This document shows positions 25,508-32,387 of a stretch of DNA of 64,000 nt, in pieces. Below the pieces are notes generated by a model that was given only the letters and a program-made list of their open reading frames with translations, did no database searches and was not told where the DNA came from. Source of the DNA: Rhodospirillales bacterium (GTDB lineage: Bacteria; Pseudomonadota; Alphaproteobacteria; Rhodospirillales; Shumkoniaceae). The position numbers were made by a program, and so were the translations under genes. Positions within the stretch are counted from its first letter, which is position 1. The number at the start of each line of letters is the position of its first letter. The stretch spans positions 1-64,000 of the forward strand of contig JACZKS010000089.1 of NCBI GenBank assembly GCA_014859895.1. Reading direction: 5' to 3'.

Positions 25508-26518
25508 TCAGCGCCGTTCGAGCAGGCCGTGTTTGCGCAATCGGTTGCGCAGTTGGTCGTAGCTGAGCCCGAGACGCCGCGCCGCCACCCTCTGGTTGAA
25601 GCGGGCGGCGCCGAGCGCGTCTTCGAGCAGGCGCCTTTCCGTGCGGCCCAGTTCGGTGCGCAGGTCCAGCGAGGCCGGCGCCGGCGCGGCTTTGGCCGGT
25701 GCGGCGGCGCCTGACGGGGTTCCCGCCGCCGGCCGGAAAGGCGACGCGAAGGGGTCGAACGGAATGGCGTCGATGGACGTTTCCTCGTCCGCCCAACGGT
25801 AGACGGCCCGCTCGGCCACGTTCTTGATTTCACGCACGTTGCCGGGCCATGGGTAGCCCAGTAGATCCGCCATCGCGCGTTCCGAAAAGCCGGGAAACGC
25901 CGGCCATCCCAGTTCGCGGGCCATGGCGCGTCCGAAATGATCGGCCAGCACGGGGATATCCTCGCGGCGCGCTCGAAGCGGCGGCACCGTGATCACCTCG
26001 AAGGACAGGCGATCCAGCAGGTCGTGGCGGAAGGCTCCGGCCTCGGCCTCGGCCGGCAGGTCGACATTGGTCGCCGCGATGACGCGAACATCGACATGCA
26101 GCGTTGCGCTACTACCCACGCGCTCCAACTCGCCGTACTCGACGATGCGCAGGATCTTCTCCTGGGCGGCCGGGCTGGCGTTGGCGATCTCGTCCATGAA
26201 CAGCGACCCGCCGTCGGCCCGCTCGAAGCGTCCGGCCCGCCGGCGCGCCGCGCCGGTGAAAGCCCCCGCCTCGTGACCGAACAGTTCGGTCTCGAGCAGA
26301 GTCTCGGGAAGCGCCGCGCAGTTGACCTTGACCAGCGGCTTGTCCCAGCGGCCCGACAGGAAATGCAGTCGCTGGGCGATCAGCTCCTTGCCGGTGCCGC
26401 GCTCGCCGATGACCAGCACCGGGCGCTCCAGCGGCGCCGCCCGCGACGTGAGTTCCATCACTTCGAGGAAAGCGGGGGACTGGCCGATCAGCGGCGGCAG
26501 GTCGTGCGGGGCATCCAT
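25508..26518 (-). CDS. pspF: PspF, sigma54 activator of the phage-shock genes
   Basis: A 336-residue bacterial enhancer-binding protein without an N-terminal sensory domain, as in PspF. The AAA+ core starts PPLIGQSPAFLEVMELTSRA, has Walker A GERGTGKE, the sigma54-contacting GAFTGA loop, Walker B SLFMDE and arginine-finger region. The C-terminus holds an Fis-type helix-turn-helix (AARRLGLSYDQLRNRLRKHG). PspF is held inactive by PspA until envelope stress. It is divergent from pspA, where a matching sigma54 promoter lies. The ATG at 26518 is preferred; a TTG at 26554 would extend the protein across two direct repeats. Confidence 0.95.
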   Translation of the reverse strand: MDAPHDLPPLIGQSPAFLEVMELTSRAAPLERPVLVIGERGTGKELIAQRLHFLSGRWDKPLVKVNCAALPETLLETELFGHEAGAFTGAARRRAGRFERADGGSLFMDEIANASPAAQEKILRIVEYGELERVGSSATLHVDVRVIAATNVDLPAEAEAGAFRHDLLDRLSFEVITVPPLRARREDIPVLADHFGRAMARELGWPAFPGFSERAMADLLGYPWPGNVREIKNVAERAVYRWADEETSIDAIPFDPFASPFRPAAGTPSGAAAPAKAAPAPASLDLRTELGRTERRLLEDALGAARFNQRVAARRLGLSYDQLRNRLRKHGLLERR

Positions 26519-26527
26519 GGAGAGATA

Positions 26528-26557
26528 ATACCAATAAACAGCGAAAAATACCAATAA
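26528..26557. repeat. Direct repeat ATACCAATAA, 20-bp period, upstream of pspF
   Basis: ATACCAATAA occurs at 26528-26537 and 26548-26557, two helical turns apart, just upstream of the pspF start and about 80-110 bp upstream of the sigma54 promoter of pspA. Position, spacing and AT-richness fit an upstream activating sequence for PspF, which would also allow autorepression. Inferred from position only. Confidence 0.5.
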
Positions 26558-26637
26558 TCGGTGTTTTAGCGCGTAGGCTTGGTCGGCGTCTTTCGGAAAA
26601 TACTTTGTATTTCAACAAGTTGTCTGACATCGGCCGG

Positions 26638-26654
26638 TTGGCACGATCCCTGCT
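26638..26654 (+). promoter_or_regulatory. Sigma54 (-24/-12) promoter of pspA operon
   Basis: TTGGCACGATCCCTGCT matches the sigma54 consensus closely: GG at 26640-26641, a 10-bp spacer and GC at 26652-26653. Transcription would begin about 12 bp after the -12 element, giving a roughly 37-nt leader with AGGAAAGG before pspA. The divergent PspF gene supplies the activator. Confidence 0.9.
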
Positions 26655-26701
26655 CCTGGATAGGCACGCAGACCACCAGCCGAATGAGGAAAGGCAAATC
26701 C

Positions 26702-27379
26702 ATGGGTATCTTCTCGCGCCTCACCGACATCATCAATTCGAACGTCAACGGCATCCTGGATCGCGCCGAGGACCCGGAAAAGATCATCCGGCTCATCATC
26801 CAGGAAATGGAGGAAACGCTGGTCGAGGTGCGCGCCACCGCGGCCCATTCCATTGCCGAGAAGAAGGAAATCCAGCGCAGCCTGTCGCGCTACGAGAACG
26901 CCCAGGCCGAATGGGCGAGGAAGGCCGAGGTGGCGCTGGCCAAGGATCGCGAAGATCTCGCCAAGGCGGCGCTGGGCGAAAAGGCCAAGCTGGCCGACAC
27001 CGCCGCCGCGCTCAAGGCCGAGATCGACGCCCTCGACGAGGCGCTTTCCCGCAACCAGGACGACATCGTCAAGTTGCAGGACAAGCTGCGCGAGGCCAAG
27101 GCCAAGCAGAAGTCGATCGCGGCGCGCCACGAGACGGCCTCGTCCAGGCTGCGGGTGCGCCGGCAGCTTTACGACGGCAAGATCGAGGACGCCTTCGCCC
27201 GATTCGAGACCATGGAAAAGCGCCTTGACGCCACCGAGGGAGAAGTCGAGGCTTTCGATCTGGGCCGGACCCGGTCGTTGAAGGACGAGATCGCCGAGTT
27301 GGAAACCGAGAGCGCGGTCGAGGAAGAACTGGCCGCGCTGAAGGCGCGCCTCGCCAAGCGCCGGGGTTCGAAGGATTGA
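26702..27379 (+). CDS. pspA: Phage shock protein A
   Basis: A 225-residue coiled-coil protein of the PspA/IM30 (ESCRT-III-like) family: GIFSRLTDIINSNVNGILDR at the amphipathic N-terminal helix, PEKIIRLIIQEMEETLVEVR, then long helices rich in Ala, Lys and Glu to the end. PspA binds and inhibits PspF in unstressed cells and assembles on damaged inner membrane to preserve the proton gradient. The ATG at 26702 follows AGGAAAGG and a sigma54 promoter. It heads an operon with pspB, a short PspC-like gene and pspC. Length matches E. coli PspA (222 residues). Confidence 0.97.
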   Translation: MGIFSRLTDIINSNVNGILDRAEDPEKIIRLIIQEMEETLVEVRATAAHSIAEKKEIQRSLSRYENAQAEWARKAEVALAKDREDLAKAALGEKAKLADTAAALKAEIDALDEALSRNQDDIVKLQDKLREAKAKQKSIAARHETASSRLRVRRQLYDGKIEDAFARFETMEKRLDATEGEVEAFDLGRTRSLKDEIAELETESAVEEELAALKARLAKRRGSKD

Positions 27380-27392
27380 GCGGGAGATCCCG

Positions 27393-27626
27393 ATGCCGTT
27401 CCTGGAGTTCATCCACGTGCCGTTGATCGTCTTCATGGTGATCGTGGCGCCGCTGTGGATCATCATCCACTACAGCACGCGCTGGCGTTCGACCCGGACG
27501 CTGTCGGCCGACGACGAGAAGATCCTGGCCGATCTGTGGGAGAGCGTCCCCAAGATGGAAGGCCGCATCAAGAACCTCGAGCGCATCCTTGACGCCGAGG
27601 TCCCCCACTGGAGGGAACAGCTATGA
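27393..27626 (+). CDS. pspB: Phage shock protein B
   Basis: A 77-residue protein with one N-terminal membrane helix (HVPLIVFMVIVAPLWIIIHY) and a cytoplasmic amphipathic segment (DDEKILADLWESVPKMEGRI) matching PspB in length and layout. PspB and PspC in the inner membrane sense stress and draw PspA away from PspF. It lies 13 bp after pspA and overlaps the next gene by 4 bp. Confidence 0.92.
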   Translation: MPFLEFIHVPLIVFMVIVAPLWIIIHYSTRWRSTRTLSADDEKILADLWESVPKMEGRIKNLERILDAEVPHWREQL

Positions 27627-27859
27627 CCCGCCATGATTTTCATGACATCCGCCGTCGCGCCGCGAGGCTGCGCCGTTGGCCGGGCGCCATTGTTCTGGGC
27701 GTCTGCGCGGCGGTGGCGACGCGCTTTGGCATCGGCGCCTGGTGGGTGCGGGGCGCTACGCTGCTGGCCCTTCTCTGGGCGCCCCTCACCACGGTTCTTC
27801 TCTACCTGCTGGCCGCGGTTCTGTTGGCCCGCAACCCGGCTTGGCGGTGGCCGGCATGA
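27623..27859 (+). CDS. Short PspC-domain-like membrane protein
   Basis: A 78-residue basic membrane protein. RRWPGAIVLGVCAAVATRFGIGAWWVRG mirrors the first transmembrane segment of a PspC domain (compare GVCAGVADYFGISPWLVRI in the next gene), followed by a second helix (LLALLWAPLTTVLLYLLAAV). It lacks the cytoplasmic C-terminal part of PspC. It takes the position of pspD-type accessory genes and overlaps both neighbours by 4 bp, so it belongs to the operon. It may have arisen by duplication of the PspC membrane domain and may act in the PspB/PspC sensor complex. Confidence 0.75.
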   Translation: MTRHDFHDIRRRAARLRRWPGAIVLGVCAAVATRFGIGAWWVRGATLLALLWAPLTTVLLYLLAAVLLARNPAWRWPA

Positions 27860-28308
27860 GATCCTGTCGTCCCCCCTTCGGCGGGCGGTGGCGCCACCGC
27901 CACGGCTGGGCTCCGTGGGAAGCGGGTGACGCCGGCCGCCCCAGCCCCAACCGGCTCTATCGCAATCTCGACAATGCTATGATCAAGGGCGTCTGCGCTG
28001 GCGTCGCCGACTATTTCGGCATCTCTCCGTGGTTGGTGCGCATCGGCACGCTGATCCTGTTGTTCAGCTTCACCGTGCCGACGATCATCGTCTACTTCAT
28101 CCTCGTCAAGATGGTGCCGCCGCGCCCGGCCGGGCTTTATGAAACCTCCGAGGAGGAAGTCTTCTGGACCCGCGTACGGGTCGAGCCGGTGGGCATGGTC
28201 TCCAACCTGCGGCGCCAGTTTCGGGACATGGAGAAACGCCTGCGCGATCTTGAGACCTACGTCACGTCGCGCGAATTCGGGCTGGATCGTGAAATCAAGG
28301 ACCTTTAG
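27856..28308 (+). CDS. pspC: Phage shock protein C
   Basis: A 150-residue PspC. After a basic, Arg/Pro-rich N-terminal extension of about 30 residues comes the PspC domain (NRLYRNLDNAMIKGVCAGVA, then DYFGISPWLVRIGTLILLFS) with a second helix (PTIIVYFILVKMVP) and a C-terminal amphipathic coil (MVSNLRRQFRDMEKRLRDLE). With PspB it forms the membrane sensor that releases PspF from PspA. The ATG overlaps the stop of the short PspC-like gene. The extended N-terminus is longer than in E. coli PspC. It is the last gene of the operon and convergent with the DUF4197 gene. Confidence 0.92.
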   Translation: MRSCRPPFGGRWRHRHGWAPWEAGDAGRPSPNRLYRNLDNAMIKGVCAGVADYFGISPWLVRIGTLILLFSFTVPTIIVYFILVKMVPPRPAGLYETSEEEVFWTRVRVEPVGMVSNLRRQFRDMEKRLRDLETYVTSREFGLDREIKDL

Positions 28309-28314
28309 GCGAAT

Positions 28315-29058
28315 TTAACGGCCGCCGCCGAAAACCTGGCGCAACAGATCCGTCGTCCGGGCGGCCGGGTTGTCGCGAATGGCCGCCTCCTCTTTGGCGA
28401 CGTAGTGGAAAATGCCGTCTAGGCCTTTATCGACGACATGGCCGGAAAGATCCGCCTTGACGTCGGGAACGAGCGGAATGGCGCTGTAGCGCCCCATCAT
28501 GCTGTCGTAGGCCTTGACGGCGCCTGCCTGCGCCATCGCGTCGTCGACCAGGGGCTTCATGCGCTGGCTCAGGGCCGGCGTCATCTTGCCGCGAAAGTAC
28601 TGGGTGGCGGCGTCCTTGGGGCCATTAAAGATGCGCTGTGCGTCATCGAGGCTCATGTCCCGAATGGCCTCCCACAGCAGCGGCTTGGCCTCGGTTGCGG
28701 CCATCTCGGCGGCGCGGTTCATACGGCTTTCCAGATCGTCGGCCATGCCCGCCATGCCGGCCTTGCGCAACCAGCCCTGCACGGTTTGCAATTGGGCGGG
28801 CAGGGGGATGTGAATGGCCGGATCGCCGTTGAAGCCATCGACGGCGCCGACCTTCGCGACCACCCGTTCGACGCCCACGTGCAGTGCTTCCTTCAGCCCG
28901 GCGGCGATGTCTGCGGTCTGCTGGGTGCCACCCTGGCTGCCGCCGAGGGTGCCAAGAAGGCCGCGCGCCTTGCCCATGATATCGCTTTGCGCCCCAGCCG
29001 TGCCTGTGGTCAGCACGATTGCCGCCACAAGGCAGCCTGCCAATCCGCGTATGGCCAT
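28315..29058 (-). CDS. DUF4197 periplasmic protein
   Basis: A 247-residue secreted protein. A signal peptide (AIRGLAGCLVAAIVLTTGTAGA) is followed by a helical domain typical of DUF4197: GLKEALHVGVERVVAKVG, ALRKAGMAGMADDLESRMNR-like helices, DAQRIFNGPKDAATQYFRGK and GLDGIFHYVAKEEAAIRDNP. The family is widespread in proteobacteria and has no established function. The ATG at 29058 is chosen for AGAGGGG at 8 bp spacing; a GTG at 29079 is an alternative. It is transcribed alone, its stop 6 bp from pspC. Confidence 0.85.
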   Translation of the reverse strand: MAIRGLAGCLVAAIVLTTGTAGAQSDIMGKARGLLGTLGGSQGGTQQTADIAAGLKEALHVGVERVVAKVGAVDGFNGDPAIHIPLPAQLQTVQGWLRKAGMAGMADDLESRMNRAAEMAATEAKPLLWEAIRDMSLDDAQRIFNGPKDAATQYFRGKMTPALSQRMKPLVDDAMAQAGAVKAYDSMMGRYSAIPLVPDVKADLSGHVVDKGLDGIFHYVAKEEAAIRDNPAARTTDLLRQVFGGGR

Positions 29059-29265
29059 GGTCCATGCCCCTCTGTTCACATGCTTCCAGAGGATAGACCC
29101 AATAGCCTGCTCAGGGAAGCGCCAGGCCGAACCATACGTGGTGAAATGAATTCAATATGCTGTTTTGTATCGGCGCGGGTGGCGGAAAATGAGAAAGCGT
29201 TTATTTAATTAGCTGTAATAAAATAAAAAAATCACCACTCCCTTTCATCATGCGGAAAAACGGCC

Positions 29266-29295
29266 TTGAAATAATGCATTCATAATGCATTTAAT
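29266..29295 (+). promoter_or_regulatory. Promoter with twin AATGCATT operator upstream of aminotransferase gene
   Basis: TTGAAA (29266-29271) and TTTAAT (29290-29295) with 18-bp spacing form a plausible sigma70 promoter. Between and overlapping them the palindrome AATGCATT occurs twice (29273-29280 and 29284-29291) with an 11-bp period, one helical turn, suggesting a repressor or activator operator inside the promoter. The wider gap 29059-29370 is AT-rich from 29190 to 29295 and has no other gene I can support. Confidence 0.5.
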
Positions 29296-29370
29296 GGGGT
29301 GTGGCCTGCGGCGGCGCTCGCATGCGCGCACCGGTTCAAAAGGGCCCCCGCCTGATTTATGGAGAATGCG

Positions 29371-30543
29371 ATGCAGAACAGTTACCAAGCCGGCCGGCAT
29401 TTCCTGCAGATCCCGGGACCGTCCAATGTGCCCGATCGAATCCTGCGGGCGATGGCAAAGCCGACCATCAGTCACCGTGACCCGGAATTCCAGCGCCTCG
29501 GCCGCGACATCCTCGATCGCATCCGCCCGGTGTTCAAGACCGAGCAGCCGGTGATCATCTATCCGTCCTCGGGCACGGGGGCGTGGGAAGCCGCGCTGAC
29601 CAACACGCTTTCGGCCGGCGACAGGGTGCTGATGTTCGAGACCGGCCACTTCTCCATGCTGTGGGAGAAGATGGCCCGCAAGATCGGTCTCGACGTCGAC
29701 TATGTGGCGGGCGATTGGCGCCACGGCGCCGATCCCGATGTCGTCGAGGCCAAGCTGGCCGAAGATCGCGCCCACAAGATCAAGGCCGTCTGCGTGGTGC
29801 ATAACGAAACCTCGACCGGCGTCGCCTCGCGGGTGGCCGAGGTGCGCCAGGCGATGGACCACGCCAGGCATCCGGCGCTGCTGCTGGTGGACACCATTTC
29901 GTCGCTGGCCTCCCTCGACTACAGACACGACGAATGGGGCGTCGACGTCACCGTCGGCTGTTCGCAGAAGGGCTTGATGCTGCCCCCCGGTCTCGGTTTC
30001 AACGCCATCAGCCAAAAGGCGTTGGCGGCTTCGAAGAAGGCCGGCCTTATGCATTCCTATTGGAATTGGGAGGATATGCTGGCTTCCAACAAGACTGGCT
30101 TCTTTCCCTATACGCCTGCGACCAACCTGCTTTATGGCCTCAAGGAAGCCATCGATATGTTGCTGGAGGAGGGGCTGGAGAACGTCTTCACCCGCCACGC
30201 CCGCCACGGCGAGGCGACGCGGCGCGCGGTCAGGGCCTGGGGCCTGGAGATCCAGTGCCTGGACGAGCGCGAGTACAGCGGCGTGCTGACCGCCGTGCGC
30301 CTGCCCGACGGCCATAACGCCGACGCCTTCCGCAAGGTGGTGCTGGAGCATTTCAACATGTCGCTCGGCAACGGCCTCAGCAAGTTGCAGGGCAAGGTCT
30401 TCCGCATCGGGCATCTGGGGGATTTCAACGACCTGACCCTGATGGGCACCCTCGCTGGGGTCGAGATGGGCCTTGTGGTGGCCCGGGTTCCCCACACCAA
30501 GGGCGGCGCTCAGGCTGCTCTCGACCACCTGGCGAAAGCCTGA
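29371..30543 (+). CDS. sgaA: Serine-glyoxylate aminotransferase
   Basis: A 390-residue class V PLP aminotransferase. FLQIPGPSNVPDRILRAM at the N-terminus, IYPSSGTGAWEAALTN, VHNETSTGV and VGCSQKGLMLPPGLGF match the serine/alanine-glyoxylate type; Lys200 in SQKGL binds PLP. The enzyme transfers the amino group of serine to glyoxylate, giving hydroxypyruvate and glycine, as in the serine cycle and photorespiration. An ATG at 29371 with GGAG 6 bp upstream is preferred over 29359. It stands alone between an AT-rich promoter and a strong terminator, just upstream of a transporter/CoA-transferase/lyase operon that could generate glyoxylate. Confidence 0.9.
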   Translation: MQNSYQAGRHFLQIPGPSNVPDRILRAMAKPTISHRDPEFQRLGRDILDRIRPVFKTEQPVIIYPSSGTGAWEAALTNTLSAGDRVLMFETGHFSMLWEKMARKIGLDVDYVAGDWRHGADPDVVEAKLAEDRAHKIKAVCVVHNETSTGVASRVAEVRQAMDHARHPALLLVDTISSLASLDYRHDEWGVDVTVGCSQKGLMLPPGLGFNAISQKALAASKKAGLMHSYWNWEDMLASNKTGFFPYTPATNLLYGLKEAIDMLLEEGLENVFTRHARHGEATRRAVRAWGLEIQCLDEREYSGVLTAVRLPDGHNADAFRKVVLEHFNMSLGNGLSKLQGKVFRIGHLGDFNDLTLMGTLAGVEMGLVVARVPHTKGGAQAALDHLAKA

Positions 30544-30602
30544 CGCTCTGAAAATGCGCGGCGCAGCCCTTGGGCCGTGCCGCAACTCCCATCACGTCCG
30601 CC

Positions 30603-30633
30603 AACCCGCCGCCCGTCCGGGCGGCGGGTTTTT
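30603..30633 (+). terminator. Rho-independent terminator after the aminotransferase gene
   Basis: A perfect 11-bp GC stem (ACCCGCCGCCC / GGGCGGCGGGT) with a GTCC loop is followed by TTTTT, 60 bp after the stop codon. It separates the aminotransferase from the transporter operon. Confidence 0.92.
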
Positions 30634-30687
30634 CCCTGTCGGTGATTCTGGAAGTTGCGATTGCGCCGCGACCTGACTTGTGCTATG

Positions 30688-30720
30688 TTCATTTAAATGA
30701 ATACGTTCATTCTGATGAAC
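30688..30720 (+). promoter_or_regulatory. Tandem TTCAT...ATGAA palindromes upstream of tctC
   Basis: Two inverted repeats lie side by side: TTCATTTAAATGAA (30688-30701, perfect) and GTTCATTCTGATGAAC (30705-30720), centres 18 bp apart and sharing TTCAT/ATGAA half-sites. They lie about 160 bp upstream of tctC and are a good candidate binding site for the IclR-type regulator encoded at the end of the transporter genes. The rest of the gap 30544-30877 holds only the terminator and the leader. Confidence 0.6.
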
Positions 30721-30877
30721 GGATAAGAAATTGACGCGACCGGGACGGAGGGGGGCGGACATGCCTCCAATATCATTTTCAAGCTCGAGCGAGGTGTCCT
30801 GCGCGTCGGCCCGCCCCTCCCGTTTTCTTGCGCCAAGACCCAGTAGAGAACCGGCAAAGACAATAAGGAGCCTTCAC

Positions 30878-31837
30878 ATGAAGCATACCCGTCTGCTCAC
30901 TTGCGCCGTAGCCGGCGCTATCGCGCTGGCCCTTCCCGTGGGCGTCATGGCGGCGGATTTCCCGTCCCGCGGCCTTGAGTTCGTCGCCGGTTATACGCCG
31001 GGCGGCGGCCACGACATCATGCTGCGCACCATGGCGAAGATCATCCAGGAAGGGAAGATCGTCGCCGTGCCGATTACCGTGGTGAACAAGCCGGGCGGCG
31101 CGGGCGCGGTGTCGCTGGGCTATCTCAACGGCCACAAGGGCGACGGCCATTTCCTGATGGCCTCGACCTCGTCGTTCGTTACCACCCCGCTGACCTCCAA
31201 TATCGGCCTCAACTACAAGAACTTCACGCCGATCGCCCGCCTGGGCATCGACCCCGAACTGTTGCTGGTGAATGCCCAGTCGAACCTGAAGTCCCTGAAG
31301 GACATCGCGGCCGCCGGCAAGGTGCTGAACGTCGGGGGTACCGGCAAGGGTGGCATCGAGCAGATCGTCACCGTCCTGTTTGCCAAGGCGCTGGGCAAGA
31401 AGCTCAACTACATCCCGTTCCAAAGCGACGGTGAGGTGGTGACGGCCCTGCTCAGCAACCACGTCGATTTCATCGTCAGCAATCCGGGATCCGCCGGAGA
31501 ATTCATCAAGACGAAGCAGTTCGTGGCCCTTGCCATCAGCACCGAAACCCGGTCCCAGACACTGCCGGACGTGCCGACTTTCAAGGAGCAGGGCTACGAC
31601 ATCACGCTCAGCCTTTTCCGCGGGGTCGTTGCCGCCGGCGATATCGGTGCCGCCGAAAAGAAATACCTGGCCGAGATGGTGCGCAAGCTGAGCGAAACCG
31701 ACGAGTGGAAGAAGTCCTATCTGGAGAAGAACCGCGTCGAGCCGGCCTTCCTCGGGCCTGACGAATACGCGGCCTTCCTGGCCGATATGAACGAAGTCTA
31801 CCGCACTTCGCTCACCGAACTCGGCATCATCAAGTAG
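30878..31837 (+). CDS. tctC: Tripartite tricarboxylate transporter substrate-binding protein
   Basis: A 319-residue periplasmic binding protein of the TctC/Bug family. A Sec signal peptide (AVAGAIALALPVGVMAA, cleavage near AMA-type AA/DF) is followed by LEFVAGYTPGGGHDIMLRTM, the canonical ligand-binding loop for carboxylates. ALLSNHVDFIVSNPG is another family region. TctC delivers organic acids to the TctAB membrane complex. The ATG at 30878 has AAGGAG 7 bp upstream; longer in-frame starts would destroy the signal peptide. It is the first gene of the operon, behind tandem palindromes that may bind the local IclR regulator. Confidence 0.92.
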   Translation: MKHTRLLTCAVAGAIALALPVGVMAADFPSRGLEFVAGYTPGGGHDIMLRTMAKIIQEGKIVAVPITVVNKPGGAGAVSLGYLNGHKGDGHFLMASTSSFVTTPLTSNIGLNYKNFTPIARLGIDPELLLVNAQSNLKSLKDIAAAGKVLNVGGTGKGGIEQIVTVLFAKALGKKLNYIPFQSDGEVVTALLSNHVDFIVSNPGSAGEFIKTKQFVALAISTETRSQTLPDVPTFKEQGYDITLSLFRGVVAAGDIGAAEKKYLAEMVRKLSETDEWKKSYLEKNRVEPAFLGPDEYAAFLADMNEVYRTSLTELGIIK

Positions 31838-31879
31838 GGTTCGTACACCCTTCCTGCCTTCAGTCGTGCGGAGAGCTCC

Positions 31880-32350
31880 ATGAAGATGTCAGAAATCATC
31901 CTGCTGGCGGGACTGACCGTGTTTTCCCTGATCCTGCTGGGGAGCAGTCTGGAAATGCCGTATTCCGCCGAGGAGACGTTCGGGCCCGGGTTCCTGCCGT
32001 TGAACCTGTCGGTTGCCCTGCTGATCCTGGTCGGAATCACGGTGCTCCGGGTCGTGCTGGCGGCCCGACGGGCGCGCCAGCACGCTTCGCCGGCCGAAGC
32101 GGAGGGGACGAACTTGGCCCCGCCGGCGGCGGGCAGAACGGGCGTTCTGCTCGCCGCCATGGGCACGGTGGGCATCGGCATCCTGGCCATGCGCTACGTC
32201 GGCGTGCTGCCGGCCCTGGCGGTCCTGCTGACCGTCATCTCGTGGCGGTTCGCCGGCCATTCGCCCGTCCGGTCGGCCAGAGTCAGCGCCATTACGGTCC
32301 TGGCCATCTATGGGATTTTCAAACTGTGGCTGGGCATTCCGCTGGTCTGA
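31880..32350 (+). CDS. tctB: Tripartite tricarboxylate transporter small membrane subunit
   Basis: A 156-residue hydrophobic protein with four predicted helices (EIILLAGLTVFSLILLGSSL at the N-terminus, LNLSVALLILVGITVLRVVL, VLLAAMGTVGIGILAM, and a C-terminal pair). Layout and position between tctC and tctA identify it as the poorly conserved TctB subunit of the sodium- or proton-coupled carboxylate importer. GGAGAG precedes the ATG. The loop between helices 2 and 3 is rich in Arg and Ala. Confidence 0.88.
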   Translation: MKMSEIILLAGLTVFSLILLGSSLEMPYSAEETFGPGFLPLNLSVALLILVGITVLRVVLAARRARQHASPAEAEGTNLAPPAAGRTGVLLAAMGTVGIGILAMRYVGVLPALAVLLTVISWRFAGHSPVRSARVSAITVLAIYGIFKLWLGIPLV

Positions 32351-32387
32351 CGCGCCGCGCCCTCCGGTTCTTCCAAGGAAAGCCGAT

